From contig WTXG01000175.1 in assembly GCA_022496185.1 (NCBI GenBank), forward strand, positions 1 through 64,000: a stretch of DNA of 64,000 nucleotides. Direction: 5' to 3'. Source of the DNA: Multifurca ochricompacta (Eukaryota; Basidiomycota; Agaricomycetes; Russulales; Russulaceae). Below are positions 9,812 to 19,829 of the stretch, piece by piece. Below the pieces are notes generated by a model that saw nothing but the letters and a program-made list of their open reading frames with translations, was not told the origin of the DNA and did no database searches. Made by a program: the position numbers and the translations under genes. Within the stretch, counting starts at the first letter, position 1. Each line of letters starts with the position of its first letter.

Positions 9812-12800
9812 TCATTCCAGCACTAGTCCAAATCCAGTTACCATGAGATCAAAAGATGATCTGGGCAGAGACTTTGTGAGGCCATCTGCCAGCATCTCTC
9901 CAGTGGGAGTTTGCACCAGGTCAATCTGATGTGATTCTACATACTCCCTAATGGCATGGTACTTTATTGGTATGTGCTTTGATCGCCTTCCTGTGACAGG
10001 GTTTAATGCAAGATCTACTGCACCCTTATTGTCACAATGCAGTTGTATGGGTGAAGTAACTTCATATCCCAGTTCCTGCATGAACGTCCTATACCATGCT
10101 GCCTGATTTGAAGCCTCAGCAAGGCTCATGTACTCGGCTTCTGTGGTGGACTGTGCTACTGTCTTCTGCTTCCTGGAACACCAGCTAATGGCTCCATTAG
10201 CAAGGAAAAAGACATAGCCTGAGGTGGAGTGGCAGTCCTCTTGATCTCCCCATGAGGAGTCCGCATAGCCATGAAGGCCAACTTCACCATTCCCTCCAGA
10301 ATAGCGCAACTTGTAGTCTTTTGTAGCATTTAAGTAAGCTAAGACATACTTTGCTAGTTGCATGTGCTGCTGGGAAGGGTTGGAAGCAAATTGGCTAAGG
10401 CATGCAACAGCAAAACTAATGTCAGGTCTGCTTCCAATCTGCACCCAGAGCAGAGACCCCATTAACTGCTGATACCTCTTAATATCAGAGGTAGATGCCT
10501 GGTCTTCAAACTTGACCAGATGAACATCCACGCCAGAGGGTAGAGGAGTATATACTGGGTTGGAATCCCCCATTCCAAACCTCTCAACTATTGAGGATAC
10601 ATAGGCTGTCTGGTTGATATCCAGTGTCTTATTAGGACGATCCCTGGTGATGTTAACTCCAAGGTAGGACTGGATTTCACCAAGATCAGTCATCTCATAT
10701 CGGCTAGATAGAGAGTCCTTCAGCCATTGAATCTTCTTAGTGGAGGACCCAAGTATAGTGATGTCATCAACATATAAAATGACGAAAAGTGAACCATCCC
10801 CCTCTTGGTGATGATACACATATACTCCTGCATCAGAGTACGTCCGAGTGAAGCTCAGTTCATTGAGAACTGCATGGAATTGCAAGTTCCATGCCCAGGA
10901 AGCTTGTTTGAGGCCATACAGAGCCTTCTGTAGCCTACAAACTTTGGACTCTTGTCCAGCAACAATGAAACCAACAGGTTGCTCCATGTAAATCTCCTCA
11001 TCCAGATCGCCATGTAGGAATGCCGATTTGACATCCATTTGATGGATTTCCCAATCCTCAAGCGCGGCCAACGCTAATAATAGTCTAAGAGACTCAAATC
11101 TGGCGACTGGGGAGAAGGTTTCATCGAAGTCCACCCCCTCTATTTGGGTGAACCCTTTTGCTACAAGCCTAGCACGAAAGCGTCCATCTGCTTTCAATTT
11201 AAAGACCCACTTGGACTTTACAGCCTTTCTACCTTCAGGAAGGTCTTCAAGGCGCCACACTTTAAGTTTTCTTAAGGCGTCAATTTCATATTGACATGCC
11301 TCAAGCCAATCACTGGCATTATCAGACTCCATTGCTTCTTTAAATGTAAGAGGATCCCTATAAGGCGATCCTGCAGCATTGAGTAGATCCATCTGACCAA
11401 GTCTGGAAGAACCCTGCATGAACTCTGCATTATCCTCGTTGTAGAAGTGAGGATTCAGACGACGGTTCCGATTGGGGCATGCAGTATCCAAGTCTAAATC
11501 TTCTTGGATTGCCCTATCTCGTCGTTCAGAGTGTGGACTTGTCCTCTCAAAATTAGGTTGAGGAATTCTGTCTGCAATCCTCTTTGATTTTCTGATTGCA
11601 CGGGTCCTTTTGGGAGGGGAGGATGGTTCCATGACTTGTGATGGAGGGGTCTGGTATATTGTCTGAGGGTGTGTGGTGTCTACATTACGTGTGGGTGTGG
11701 TAGGCTGAGGTGGTAACTGAGGAGGTACTATGTCCTCCTGTTCCTCTTCCAGGTCTTCCTCATCTTGAGGAGCCTCAGGAACTTGTGTAGCAGTTGCTGG
11801 TGGTGGCTGGACTAAGCCACCAGGTAAAATAAATGAGCCACCTTGACTAGGTTGCTCCATGGATTTATCTGCTCTGTTGTCCTTATCAGAGCGGGATGGG
11901 AAGGATCTCTCATCAAATGTAACATCTCGTGAAGAAATGAGAGACCGGATATGACTATCCCAAAGTGTATAGCCCTTAGAAGTGGGCTCATATCCGACAA
12001 AGACAGCTTCCCTGGCTTTGGGATCTAATTTACACCGCTTGCCCTCTGGAACATGGTAATAGGCTTTGCAACCAAAGACCTTAAAATATGAGACATCTGG
12101 TTTGTTCCCAACCAGAAGCTCAAGTGGAGTTTCCACTTATTAGAATGGATGGGAGTTCTGTTATATATATGACATGCTGTTTCAACAGCACACTCCCAAA
12201 AACCAAGAGACAGGCCAGCATAGTGCAGCATGCTAGTGCCTTTTTCCATAATGGTTCTATTGAACCTCTCAGCTCTTCCATTCTGTTGTGGACTATATGG
12301 CATCATAAGTTTATGCTCTATGCCAAAATCTTCAAGTGTTGCCTTCAGCACCTTGTTCTCATACTCGCCACCTGATCTGTATGAAGACACTTGATTTTAT
12401 GATTAAATTTGTTTTCAAGTAGTGTCTTCAGTTTATTAAAAACTGGTGTGAACAGATCTTTAGACTTCATTGGAACATTAAAGCGTATCTGCTAAAGTCG
12501 TCCAAGAAGGTGGCAAAGTATAGATTCCCTTGTATTGAACTGCACTGCAAGGGACCTACAAGATCACTATGAAGGATCTCAAGGGGGCTGATGCGCGCTT
12601 TGAAGATGGGGGAAATGGAAGACAATGGGACTTCCCCATTTCACAGCCATAGCATGGCTTGTCTTCCACTTGGCTATTATTAATCTTGAGGCCTTTGACC
12701 GCCTCAGGAGCATATCTTTTCAGGGCTTCTTTAGACATATGGCCCATTCTTTGATGCCAGATTTCAAGTGAGGCAGATGCAGATGTATGGATACTATTTA

Positions 12801-13181
12801 GGACGTGTTTGCCTAGTACCCAATACAATTTGCCAAACTTCCATGCTTCCACTATAATATCATCCCATATTTGATTGTTGCCTTCTTGTTGTCAAGATAC
12901 ACAGTTGCCCCTTTTTCTACCAGGGCACTGGCGGAGAGTATTTTATGTCCTCCTGGCATGTGGAGCACGTTGCTCAATTCCAAGTCATAACCTTGATCAG
13001 TCCTGATGATCACAGTGCCGACTCCACTTGTTTTGACTATGGAGTTGTCACCTAGTGATACTTCATGGGTACTGTCAACTTTATATGTATCGAAGTCTTC
13101 AAGGTTGGGACTGAAATGAGACGTTGCTCCACTATCAAGCATCCAATAATCTGAGTTGATATCCAGATTATAGGTGTGCAC
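9812..13181 (-). pseudogene. copia C1 pol: protease, integrase, RT, RNase H
   Basis: In coding order: protease with WMLDSGATSHFSPN (about 13135-13100); GAG-pre-integrase zinc region (12852-12556; HQRMGHMSKEALKRY and CYGCEMGKSHCLPF); integrase C-terminal half (GRAERFNRTIMEKG, 12390-12025); then an open frame of 774 codons (12136-9812) with the integrase end, acidic linker, RT (FDETFSPVARFESLRLLLAL, YVDDITILGSS) and RNase H (HCDNKGAVDLALNPVTGRRS, EMLADGLTKSL). Breaks lie near 12130 (one base short in AAGTGG), about 12400-12560 and about 13180. Some indels sit in short homopolymers and could be sequencing errors, so the element might be less damaged than it reads. Confidence 0.88.
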
Positions 13182-13184
13182 ATA

Positions 13185-14157
13185 AAGGCGAATTCAGGTG
13201 CTTCATGCACCTCCTCTATTTTGCCACTACCATTAACTACGGTGGCTATAGTATTTACATGCTGGGCCTCAGCCCTCTTCTTGTTCCCTGCCTTGCCCTT
13301 TTTGGCATTCTCCAGGTCCTTCTTCTTTTTGCGCAAGCGTTGGACTTGTGTCCAGGCTTTTGGCAATAGAAGCAGACCACCCCTTGTGAACCAGGGGCAG
13401 CAGCAGGAAGTGGTGATAAATTTGTAGGTTTTTTAGATTTGACAGGTGCAGCCTTAGATAGGACTGCACTACCACTTCCCGAGGGACCTGCCAGGCGACT
13501 TTCTTCATTAGGAACCTCTGCACAAGGTCCTGAGGAGAAAGTCGCTCTGGGATCGCCAGAGGCTAGTATGGAGCTGGCAATTGAGCTGTAGGAGTCTGGG
13601 AGAGCTTTAACAATATGAAGCTCATCTGGAGGTCATTAACCTCCATCCCATTCTCCCTAAGGGTACTCCTGGCATCCAGGACCTTTTGTAATTGGGTCCT
13701 GAATGTCTGTCCTTCATCAAGACGAAGGACACCAGGGCAAGCCACAAATTATATGTGGCCATGCTACCTACAGAGCCATAAAGCCATTCCAACTTATTAT
13801 ACTTCTCACTAAGAGAAGGATAATTGGCATCGGAAGCTACTTGGGAGTAGACTTCTTGGGTGACGTTAAGAAAGAGGAGCCCAATCAGCATTTCCTCTTC
13901 TCCCATCCATTCCCTAAGGATGGGATCAATGACTTCCTTCTGTATTTTCTCCTTTCCTCCTTGTCCTCTGGGAGGAGGGGCATATCAGGGTAAGGCATAA
14001 GAATGTGCCTCCTGAGCCCATTCATCCTCAGAAGGGCATTGAAGTTGGCAGACCAAACCTGCCAGTTGGAGCCATCAAGGCGCTCCATCTTGGAGGAGGG
14101 AGGGAAGACAATTGAGGACGGCATTTTGAGATGTTTTAAAAAAGTTCCTGGTTCCAA
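13185..14157 (-). pseudogene. copia C1 gag, frameshifted
   Basis: Starts at 14157 (MEPGTFLKHLKMPSSIVFPP) and continues through overlapping frames to about 13185. It has the copia-type Gag signature (LDGSNWQVWSANFNALLRM, then LEWLYGSVGSMATYNLW) and remains of a C-terminal zinc knuckle near 13350 (CFYCQKPGHKSNAC-like, split between frames). The homologous gag at 58240-59244 is uninterrupted and shows the intact order. Confidence 0.85.
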
Positions 14158-15046
14158 GGAGCAGTTAGAACCAGTGCCCAGGTCTCGCTTAAGAGTGCCA
14201 CCCCATACTGTGGCACTATGCTTCAGAACCTAAGAAGGTCCGCCTTTGTTGTGCGACTTTCTAGGTATAGTAAAGCTGTCTAGTGCAATCCTGCAACTAG
14301 ACATAAGCTCTGGTAGACTAGCCAGAGTGTCTAGTGTAATCAGGACTGGGAGTCATGTCATGGAGGAGCCAACCGCAAGTTCCATTAGAGACAAAGGGGT
14401 ATAGCCCTTCCTCTAATGCTGGTGGTGGAGTCCATGATTAAGCCCTAGATGATTGGGGCCATGACTGAGTAGATGTCTAGTCTGTCTCTGGTAGGGCGTG
14501 GTTACCCTACAAAGGCAACGATACTTATGCCCAGAGATGAAGACTATATCTACTATGTATAGACTATAGTAGTGCAGCCTACTTGTATCGAGCCCAAGCA
14601 TCATGGGAGTGACTACCCATGCCTTGTTCTAGACCCTAAACTCCACATGCGGGTCACTAAACCCGGCTTACAGACAGAGCCAAGCATTGACTGGACTTAA
14701 AGCCACAAGCTTCTGGCTATAGGCCTACTAAGACTATCTATGGGACGAAGACCCAGCTACAACTAAGAAATTACTAATACCTAGTGCACACTCAAGGAGC
14801 TCAAGGTGTTTCACCCACTTAGGGTCCCTCATCACCTTTTGCAAGAACCCCGAAGGGCTAGCCAAACAGTTCAGGATGAGCAGTAAACTGCGTCATCCTG
14901 TGGGGTGTTAAGGTGCACAGACAGTAAATAGAAAGCTCACAGGGAGAAGCTGGTGGGAAAGACTTTGAAGCTTTTGTGAGCTTGTGTGCGAGAAGCAAGT
15001 TGGGCTGTAATGAACAAAGGGAATTTACAGATCAGTATGAGCGGCA
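14158..15046 (-). other. copia C1 5' leader
   Basis: About 900 nt between primer-binding site and gag start with no open frame of note. It is conserved in order with the leader of copia C2 (59245-60117), for example the shared block around cttgtatcgagcccaag. It presumably carries packaging signals; that is inference. Confidence 0.6.
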
Positions 15047-15058
15047 GGGCCCATAACC
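15047..15058 (-). promoter_or_regulatory. Primer-binding site of copia C1 (initiator tRNA-Met anticodon region)
   Basis: Directly abutting the 5' LTR, the minus strand reads GGTTATGGGCCC. Its complement GGGCCCATAACC matches the anticodon stem-loop of eukaryotic initiator tRNA-Met (CAT anticodon). This is the half-tRNA priming site known for Drosophila copia. C2 has the same site at 60118-60129. Confidence 0.7.
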
Positions 15059-15565
15059 TGTCAAACAATCATGCTGCTGGTTATACTGACTGTGGTTAGT
15101 AGCGTGTAAGGCTAGAAAGACAAGTATACTTCAGAGGTTGAAGAAACTCTATTACAACTATACTACTGACCTAGAAAGACAAGTATCTACAAGAGACGTT
15201 AGTCAAAGGAAAGTAGAGAGTATAGTAAGACTTACACTTCAGAGGTTGAAGAAACTCTGAAGTGAAAGAGACGAAACAGACACCCTTATATACCCATGGG
15301 GCCAGGGAAATGGTCTGTGCGCACTGGGAATAAGTCCACAAGTGCCGGACAATAAACAAAGAGGGATAAAGGCCATTGGCCAATGAGATATCACATGCTT
15401 ACTGCGCATTACTAAGTCCATCACTAATCAGCTGAGTAAGAAGAAAAGGAAGTGTAATAAAGATAGTGTAAAAAGTCCGATATTCCCAAATCTAATCTAA
15501 TCTAATCTACAGCAGAAGCGAACCTTAGATGCCTGAAGCATCTCCAGACACGTCCTGTGTCAACA
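15059..15565 (-). repeat. 5' LTR of copia C1 (507 bp)
   Basis: Near-identical to 9001-9509. It is 2 bp shorter because of one missing G in each of two G runs near 15298-15307. Confidence 0.92.
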
Positions 15566-15891
15566 AGCCTGTATGCCTTAGACTCGACTTCTTAATCGAC
15601 TTGGTGCATTACCTTCTGGGTGATTCCTAAGACCGACTCTTGAATCGTCTCAGTGCTTTTGGCACTCTTCCACTCACCAACACCAAGGGATTAGCTCCTT
15701 GTGTTGACTTCTCACCCAATCTCCGTGTACTTGAAAGACAGTGCACACCTGACTTCGTAGTTTCGCTACGCGACTTATCACATGTCATGACGAACGCCCA
15801 CATCAGGCGTTACAAGCAGGGGAATGGACAGTCAAGTGTGGGAAAAGGGGAGGCACAGTATGAGGGTCAGGAAAAGAGTAGGGTCGTAACA
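15566..15891. repeat. Gypsy LTR fragments (B, plus strand, then another LTR end)
   Basis: 15566-15814 is the R-U5 side of a B-family LTR in plus orientation (ends ...GGCGTTACA). 15815-15891 ends GGTCGTAACA, like the U3 start of a minus-strand A/B-type LTR. Their junctions with copia on the left and gag on the right are not ordinary insertion products. Confidence 0.6.
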
Positions 15892-16512
15892 GACATCATG
15901 ATTGAAGTTTTTGAACATCTCGAACTCAAGCATGAACTTCTTGCTCTGAGATCAATCACCGGTGAATGTAGTAGGCAGGACTCCTGTAAGGCATCCTGAT
16001 GGGGGAGGGAGGTTCAGTGTGGGGACAACTGGAGCGGGATCAGGTAACTGTGCAGCAATAGTCAACATGGTTGGGTAGGTAATGGTCAGGGTGTCAGAAG
16101 TTTGCTGTGTAATCTGGGGAGAGTCCAAAGCAGATGTTCTGAACGTGGTACTCTCAGGTGCAACTGTCGGAGCTGTAAAACTAGTGGCTATGAACTGTGC
16201 ATCTTCACTGCTTTCTTCAATATACTCTTCATTTTCTGAATCTGTGACAATGGCTGGAGGGTTCTCTCTCCAAGGTCCTAAGCTGTATTCTGGTGGGGCA
16301 GGCCCTGTGGTAACCCAGGAACGATGGCTTCTAGAGTAACGGATACGGTACCAGACCCATTTCTGTTCATTGTATTTAACTGGCTGGTACTGATCATTGT
16401 GATAGACATAGTATCCAAACTCGGTTTCAAAATCTTTCCAGATGGCAGAGCCAAGGACTTGTTGTGAAAGATTATCCTCGTCTCGGTGGTCGATGAGTTC
16501 TTCGTTGTGCAA
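15892..16512 (-). pseudogene. Gypsy family B gag, 5' part
   Basis: Encodes the N-terminal part of Gag, closely similar to A1 and A2 (ETEFGYYVYHNDQYQPVKY, PPEYSLGPWRENPPAIVTDS, PSGCLTGVLPTTFTGD). At about 15960 a TGA stands where A1 has arginine (GDRSQSKK). The frame continues only to about 15892, where an LTR end replaces the rest. It belongs to the element whose 5' LTR is 16562-17155. Confidence 0.8.
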
Positions 16513-16548
16513 AGTCTGGCTTCAACTAGATGAAGCCACAGTGGGGAG

Positions 16549-16559
16549 AGACTCGACTT
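16549..16559 (-). promoter_or_regulatory. Self-complementary primer-binding site, family B
   Basis: The plus strand reads AGACTCGACTT here. The LTR holds the reverse complement at 16788-16798, 34 nt from the TATATAAG box (16825-16832 on the complement). Spacing and sequence match family A. Confidence 0.62.
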
Positions 16560-16561
16560 AA

Positions 16562-17155
16562 TGTAATGCCTGATGCAGGCATTTGTCACGATGTGTGATA
16601 AGGTTGTGTAGCGAAACTACAAAGTCAAGTGTGCACTGTCTTTCAAGTACATGGAGGTCGAGTGAGAAGTCAATACCAAGGAGCTAATCCCCTAGTACCG
16701 GTGAGCAGAAGAGTGCCAGAAGCACTGAGATGATTCAAGAGTTGGGTCTTAGGATCACCCAGAAGGTAATGCACCAAGTCAATTAAGAAGTCGAGTCTAA
16801 GGCATACAGGCTATCTAGACAGGCCTTATATACATAGTAGAGGTCGGAGTCTAAATCAGAGTAACGTACTCGATGTATCAACAAAGTCATAATCTAACCA
16901 AATGGGGAACGGAGTCAGGGTGGGCCAGGTGAGAATATACATAGACAGATCCAGTATAGTCGCGATTCTGGTGGGAAAGTACATAAGAGTTCTTGTGTAA
17001 TGTATGAGTCAGAGATAAGCACAGCATGAGTCAGAGATAAGGGACAAATAGGTACAAAGAAAGTCATGAACGTAATCAACAAAGGACAAGCGAGGCCAAA
17101 CAGCATGTCACATGGAAGGAAAAAGGAATGAGACAACATAGTGGGGTTCATAACA
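16562..17155 (-). repeat. Complete LTR of gypsy family B (594 bp)
   Basis: Minus-strand TGTTATGAACC...GCATTACA. It is the 5' LTR of the gag remnant at 15892-16512. It interrupts a Tc1/mariner transposase gene to its right. Confidence 0.85.
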
Positions 17156-17160
17156 TGCTG

Positions 17161-17352
17161 AGCATTTCTCTCTGTCAGCCTCCTTGGTCTCCCTCCATTT
17201 GACTTGGGATGGTAAGGGCAGTATTTATGACACATCTGGAGATGATAACAGTGCCATGGCCAGTCATAGTTGACACTTCATGGGCAGATTTGCCTGAAGT
17301 GAGGAGGGAGATGATGTGAGTCCTTTTGGCAGCAGAGAGGGCATGCATGGTA
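17161..17352 (-). pseudogene. Tc1/mariner-type transposase, N-terminal fragment
   Basis: Two overlapping frames give an N-terminal helix-turn-helix typical of fungal Tc1/mariner transposases: MHALSAAKRTHIISLLTSGK and SAHEVSTMTGHGTVIISR, then after a one-base shift CHKYCPYHPKSNGGRPRRLT. It ends abruptly at the gypsy-B LTR. The DDE catalytic part is not in the window. Confidence 0.6.
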
Positions 17353-17360
17353 AGAAGCAA

Positions 17361-17680
17361 GTGTTGTTGATGATTATTTGGTGTATGTTTAACTTATTTA
17401 ACATTGTCACATGACTGTCAATGCATTTGCATGACCACCAGATACTGGTTTTGTCATCTCACATGTTGGCCACAAAACTGTTCCAATGATAATGCCTCAC
17501 AAAACATTTTATATATCATGAACCACTGATCCAATTGACATTATTATAGGCTCTAATTGAAGCTTAGATGCTACACTATCCTCTACCAATTTGTACTAAT
17601 TTTGGAAATTATTCTCATTGTGTGGTAGGTCAATCTCTTCAGGATGGCCAAACATTGGAATGGTTTTGTGGGTTACTGTA
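17361..17680. other. Non-coding, AT-rich, unclassified
   Basis: No supported gene. Probably upstream DNA of the Tc1-like fragment; no terminal inverted repeat is recognised. Confidence 0.4.
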
Positions 17681-17849
17681 AACTGAAGTGAGTATTAGTT
17701 AGTTTATCTTATCTCTTATCTTTTACCATATTTAGCTAACACTCATCTGCTATCTAAATAGGTAAGGATACTACTATAATGGGGGAGATTTGGTGGCTTA
17801 ATGATAAGATTAAAGCTCATTCAGTCAGTGCCATCCATGCCATCTAATG
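17681..17849 (-). repeat. hAT-like repeat X, left part (split by A2)
   Basis: The reverse complement matches 63060-63220 (aataggtaaggatact, ttagctaacactcatctgct, aatgataagattaaagctcat). It continues on the far side of A2 at 25351-25510, so A2 inserted into this repeat. Confidence 0.7.
17845..17849. repeat. Target-site duplication of A2 (taatg), left copy
   Basis: The 5-bp taatg before 17850 is repeated right after the other LTR at 25351-25355, as expected for gypsy integration. Confidence 0.9.
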
Positions 17850-18440
17850 TGTTACATCCGGTGCGGGACGTTCCACACGACTTGTGTGACAGCGTTCGTT
17901 CGTGTATCAGATAAGAGACCAAGGGGTCTCTTGGAGTTATGCGGGAAGAGTCAAAGTCAAAGAGGCTGTACTCTAAGACGATGTTGAATGGAAAGTACCA
18001 GAAGTACTTGAGATGATCGAGTCAGAGTGTTCAAAGGGAAGTCCAGAAGACAAGCACCGATGTATTCAATAAGTCGAGTCTGAGGTCTACAAGGTAGCTA
18101 CAGTGGACTTATATACGTAATCGAATGAGCGTCTAAAGATAAGATAAGACGGAATCATGTGGGCCCAAATATACAAAAGCGGAGGGCGTAAAGCCTAGCT
18201 TCTGATAGGGAATTAAGTAAGTGTCCGGTCATAGAGATAAGAGATAAAGGATAAGAGATAAGGAGGCCAAACATGAGTACAGTAATGTCAACAAGGTCAA
18301 AGGCGGTCACGGGGAAGGGAGCAGGGCACGTGATGGGTCCCAGGAAGGGGACGTAATCAAGAAGTGGAGAGTTGGTGGAAGAGAAGGGTCGTCATTGGGG
18401 AGAGTGAAGAAAATTGGATTGCTAGGCAGGGGTCGTAACA
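17850..18440 (-). repeat. 3' LTR of A2 (591 bp)
   Basis: Bounded by TGTTACGACC (minus strand) and ...GGATGTAACA. TATA box on the complement at 18108-18115; the self-primer motif complement AAGTCGAGTCT is at 18071-18081. The polypurine complement follows at 18441-18460. Confidence 0.95.
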
Positions 18441-18471
18441 TCACCCCCTCTTCTGGTTCTAGCAGACCCGG

Positions 18472-19671
18472 CTAGAAACGACTCGTACTGTCATCATCCT
18501 GCACCAGGTCTAGATAGTCGTCGGCTACATTACAATCATCCAGGGAGTAATTTTCTTTGTCTGAATCCTGGGGACATCGATGAGTGCGGAGGAACCCGTA
18601 AGGGCCGCGCTGCCCACACGAGTAGCAGAGGTCATGGACAGGGCAGTCCAGCTCGCGGTGTCCCGAGTTGTGGTGGAGGCACTTGCCACACCATCCAGAA
18701 GGGTTGATGATGGTTGGGGCGACGCCAACGCGACGGAAAATACAGAACCTGCTCCAATGCAGATTGCTGCAGCAGTGACGGCACCACTTGCGGTTGAGGG
18801 GACAGTTCCAACTGATGTGATACTTGCTGTCGCACCGCCAACATGTCTCTCCTCGGGGGTTCTCATGCATCCGCGGCATCTCGAACCGGTTCGGCAGCAG
18901 TGTGGGAGCGGCCCCCAAAGATCGTGGGGGGAGGGGTCGTGCATACGTGTCAGCGTACCTTTCGGCGATAGTTTGATACGCATCTCCCTTTTCCAACCTC
19001 TTCCTGATCTTCACCAATTCCTGTTCCACCTGGAACATCCCACTCATCAGTCGTGTCATCATCTTTGCATGTTCTTTATACTGCTTGTTGAGCGTCGTGC
19101 GCAATGTCAGGTTCTTCCGCAGTCTCATCACCTCAGCTTTGAGATGTGGAAGGTGCATGTCATTCAGGACTTCATCGATTGCGAAGGCTCGGGAGTCGTC
19201 GGCAGCTAGGTGTCCGAGCTGCTCGTCGCTCATTGTATGGTGGAGATGCCCCGTGTACCTTTCTTCCAAGTAGACCGGGGCCCCATAGACTGGACCGTTC
19301 TTCTTCATGCATCCCGCCACGTCCATCCCTCCATTGGTATAGAAGATGTACTTAGCTATGGCGACCTTTCCATCAGCCATGGTGATCTCGAGAGGGTAAT
19401 ACATGGATGAGTTTGGGTTGTTGACGAAAAACGGGAATTCTGGGACTTCGTCATCCAACTCCATCCCCAAGAGGTCATTTGGGTGGGGTTCCTCACAGTG
19501 GTCGAAGTCATCATTGGGGTTGGGGGATTGGTTTTTGACTCGGGCCTCGGCGGCTTCGTAATCGATAGGGGAGGAAGGGCGTGTAGAAGGATGAGCAGAT
19601 GGGAAGTTCTCGACAACTACAGTGGTGGCCGTGAAGGCATCAACGGCAGCGTTGGCAGCGACAAAAGACAT
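18472..19671 (-). CDS. Chromovirus 3' accessory ORF of A2, multi zinc-knuckle protein (399 aa)
   Basis: Homologue of 5223-6416 with the same plan: acidic Ser/Pro-rich N terminus, conserved block around PLEITMADGKVAIAKYIFYT, coiled coil, four cysteine motifs (CWRCDSKYHISWNC, CRHCCSNLHWSRFC, CGKCLHHNSGHRELDC, CYSCGQRGPYGFLRTHRC) and acidic tail. I chose the start at 19671 (MSFVAANAAVDAF) because it aligns with MSSSFIAASAAIDAF of A1; the frame is open 54 codons further upstream to 19833. It has no stop or frameshift, in contrast to the gag-pol of the same copy. Function unknown; nucleic-acid binding is inferred from the knuckles. Confidence 0.85.
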   Translation of the reverse strand: MSFVAANAAVDAFTATTVVVENFPSAHPSTRPSSPIDYEAAEARVKNQSPNPNDDFDHCEEPHPNDLLGMELDDEVPEFPFFVNNPNSSMYYPLEITMADGKVAIAKYIFYTNGGMDVAGCMKKNGPVYGAPVYLEERYTGHLHHTMSDEQLGHLAADDSRAFAIDEVLNDMHLPHLKAEVMRLRKNLTLRTTLNKQYKEHAKMMTRLMSGMFQVEQELVKIRKRLEKGDAYQTIAERYADTYARPLPPRSLGAAPTLLPNRFEMPRMHENPRGETCWRCDSKYHISWNCPLNRKWCRHCCSNLHWSRFCIFRRVGVAPTIINPSGWCGKCLHHNSGHRELDCPVHDLCYSCGQRGPYGFLRTHRCPQDSDKENYSLDDCNVADDYLDLVQDDDSTSRF

Positions 19672-19829
19672 GATAGATTGGATGGTGTTAGAACGTTGCT
19701 GGGAGAGCATGTACTGGGGAGCTAGACGGGGTTCTGGGTTGTCTCCTTTTAACTGTTCTTGGGCGCTTCTGGGTGTCAGGCGTGGAACTCCAAGATAAGG
19801 TCCAGGGCAAAGATATCCCTGGCTGGCTC

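Larger units (their letters stand above)
9001..15565 (-). mobile_element. Ty1/copia retrotransposon, copy C1
   Basis: LTRs of 507-509 bp (9001-9509 and 15059-15565) flank gag, protease, integrase, RT and RNase H in copia order. The LTRs differ by two CpG transitions and one missing G in each of two G runs, so insertion is recent. The internal frame carries several indels. No 5-bp target duplication is visible: the left flank is family B ORF, the right flank a plus-strand piece of B LTR. Recombination or rearrangement after insertion is likely. Confidence 0.93.

Noticed and set aside
13703..13993. Plus-strand ORFs over copia gag and gypsy pol (many of 60-160 codons)
   Set aside because: Antisense or out-of-frame shadows of retrotransposon coding regions.
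9001..15565. Expected 5-bp target duplication for copia C1
   Set aside because: Left flank cgcag and right flank agcct do not match; the flanks belong to different pieces of gypsy B, so I call rearrangement instead.
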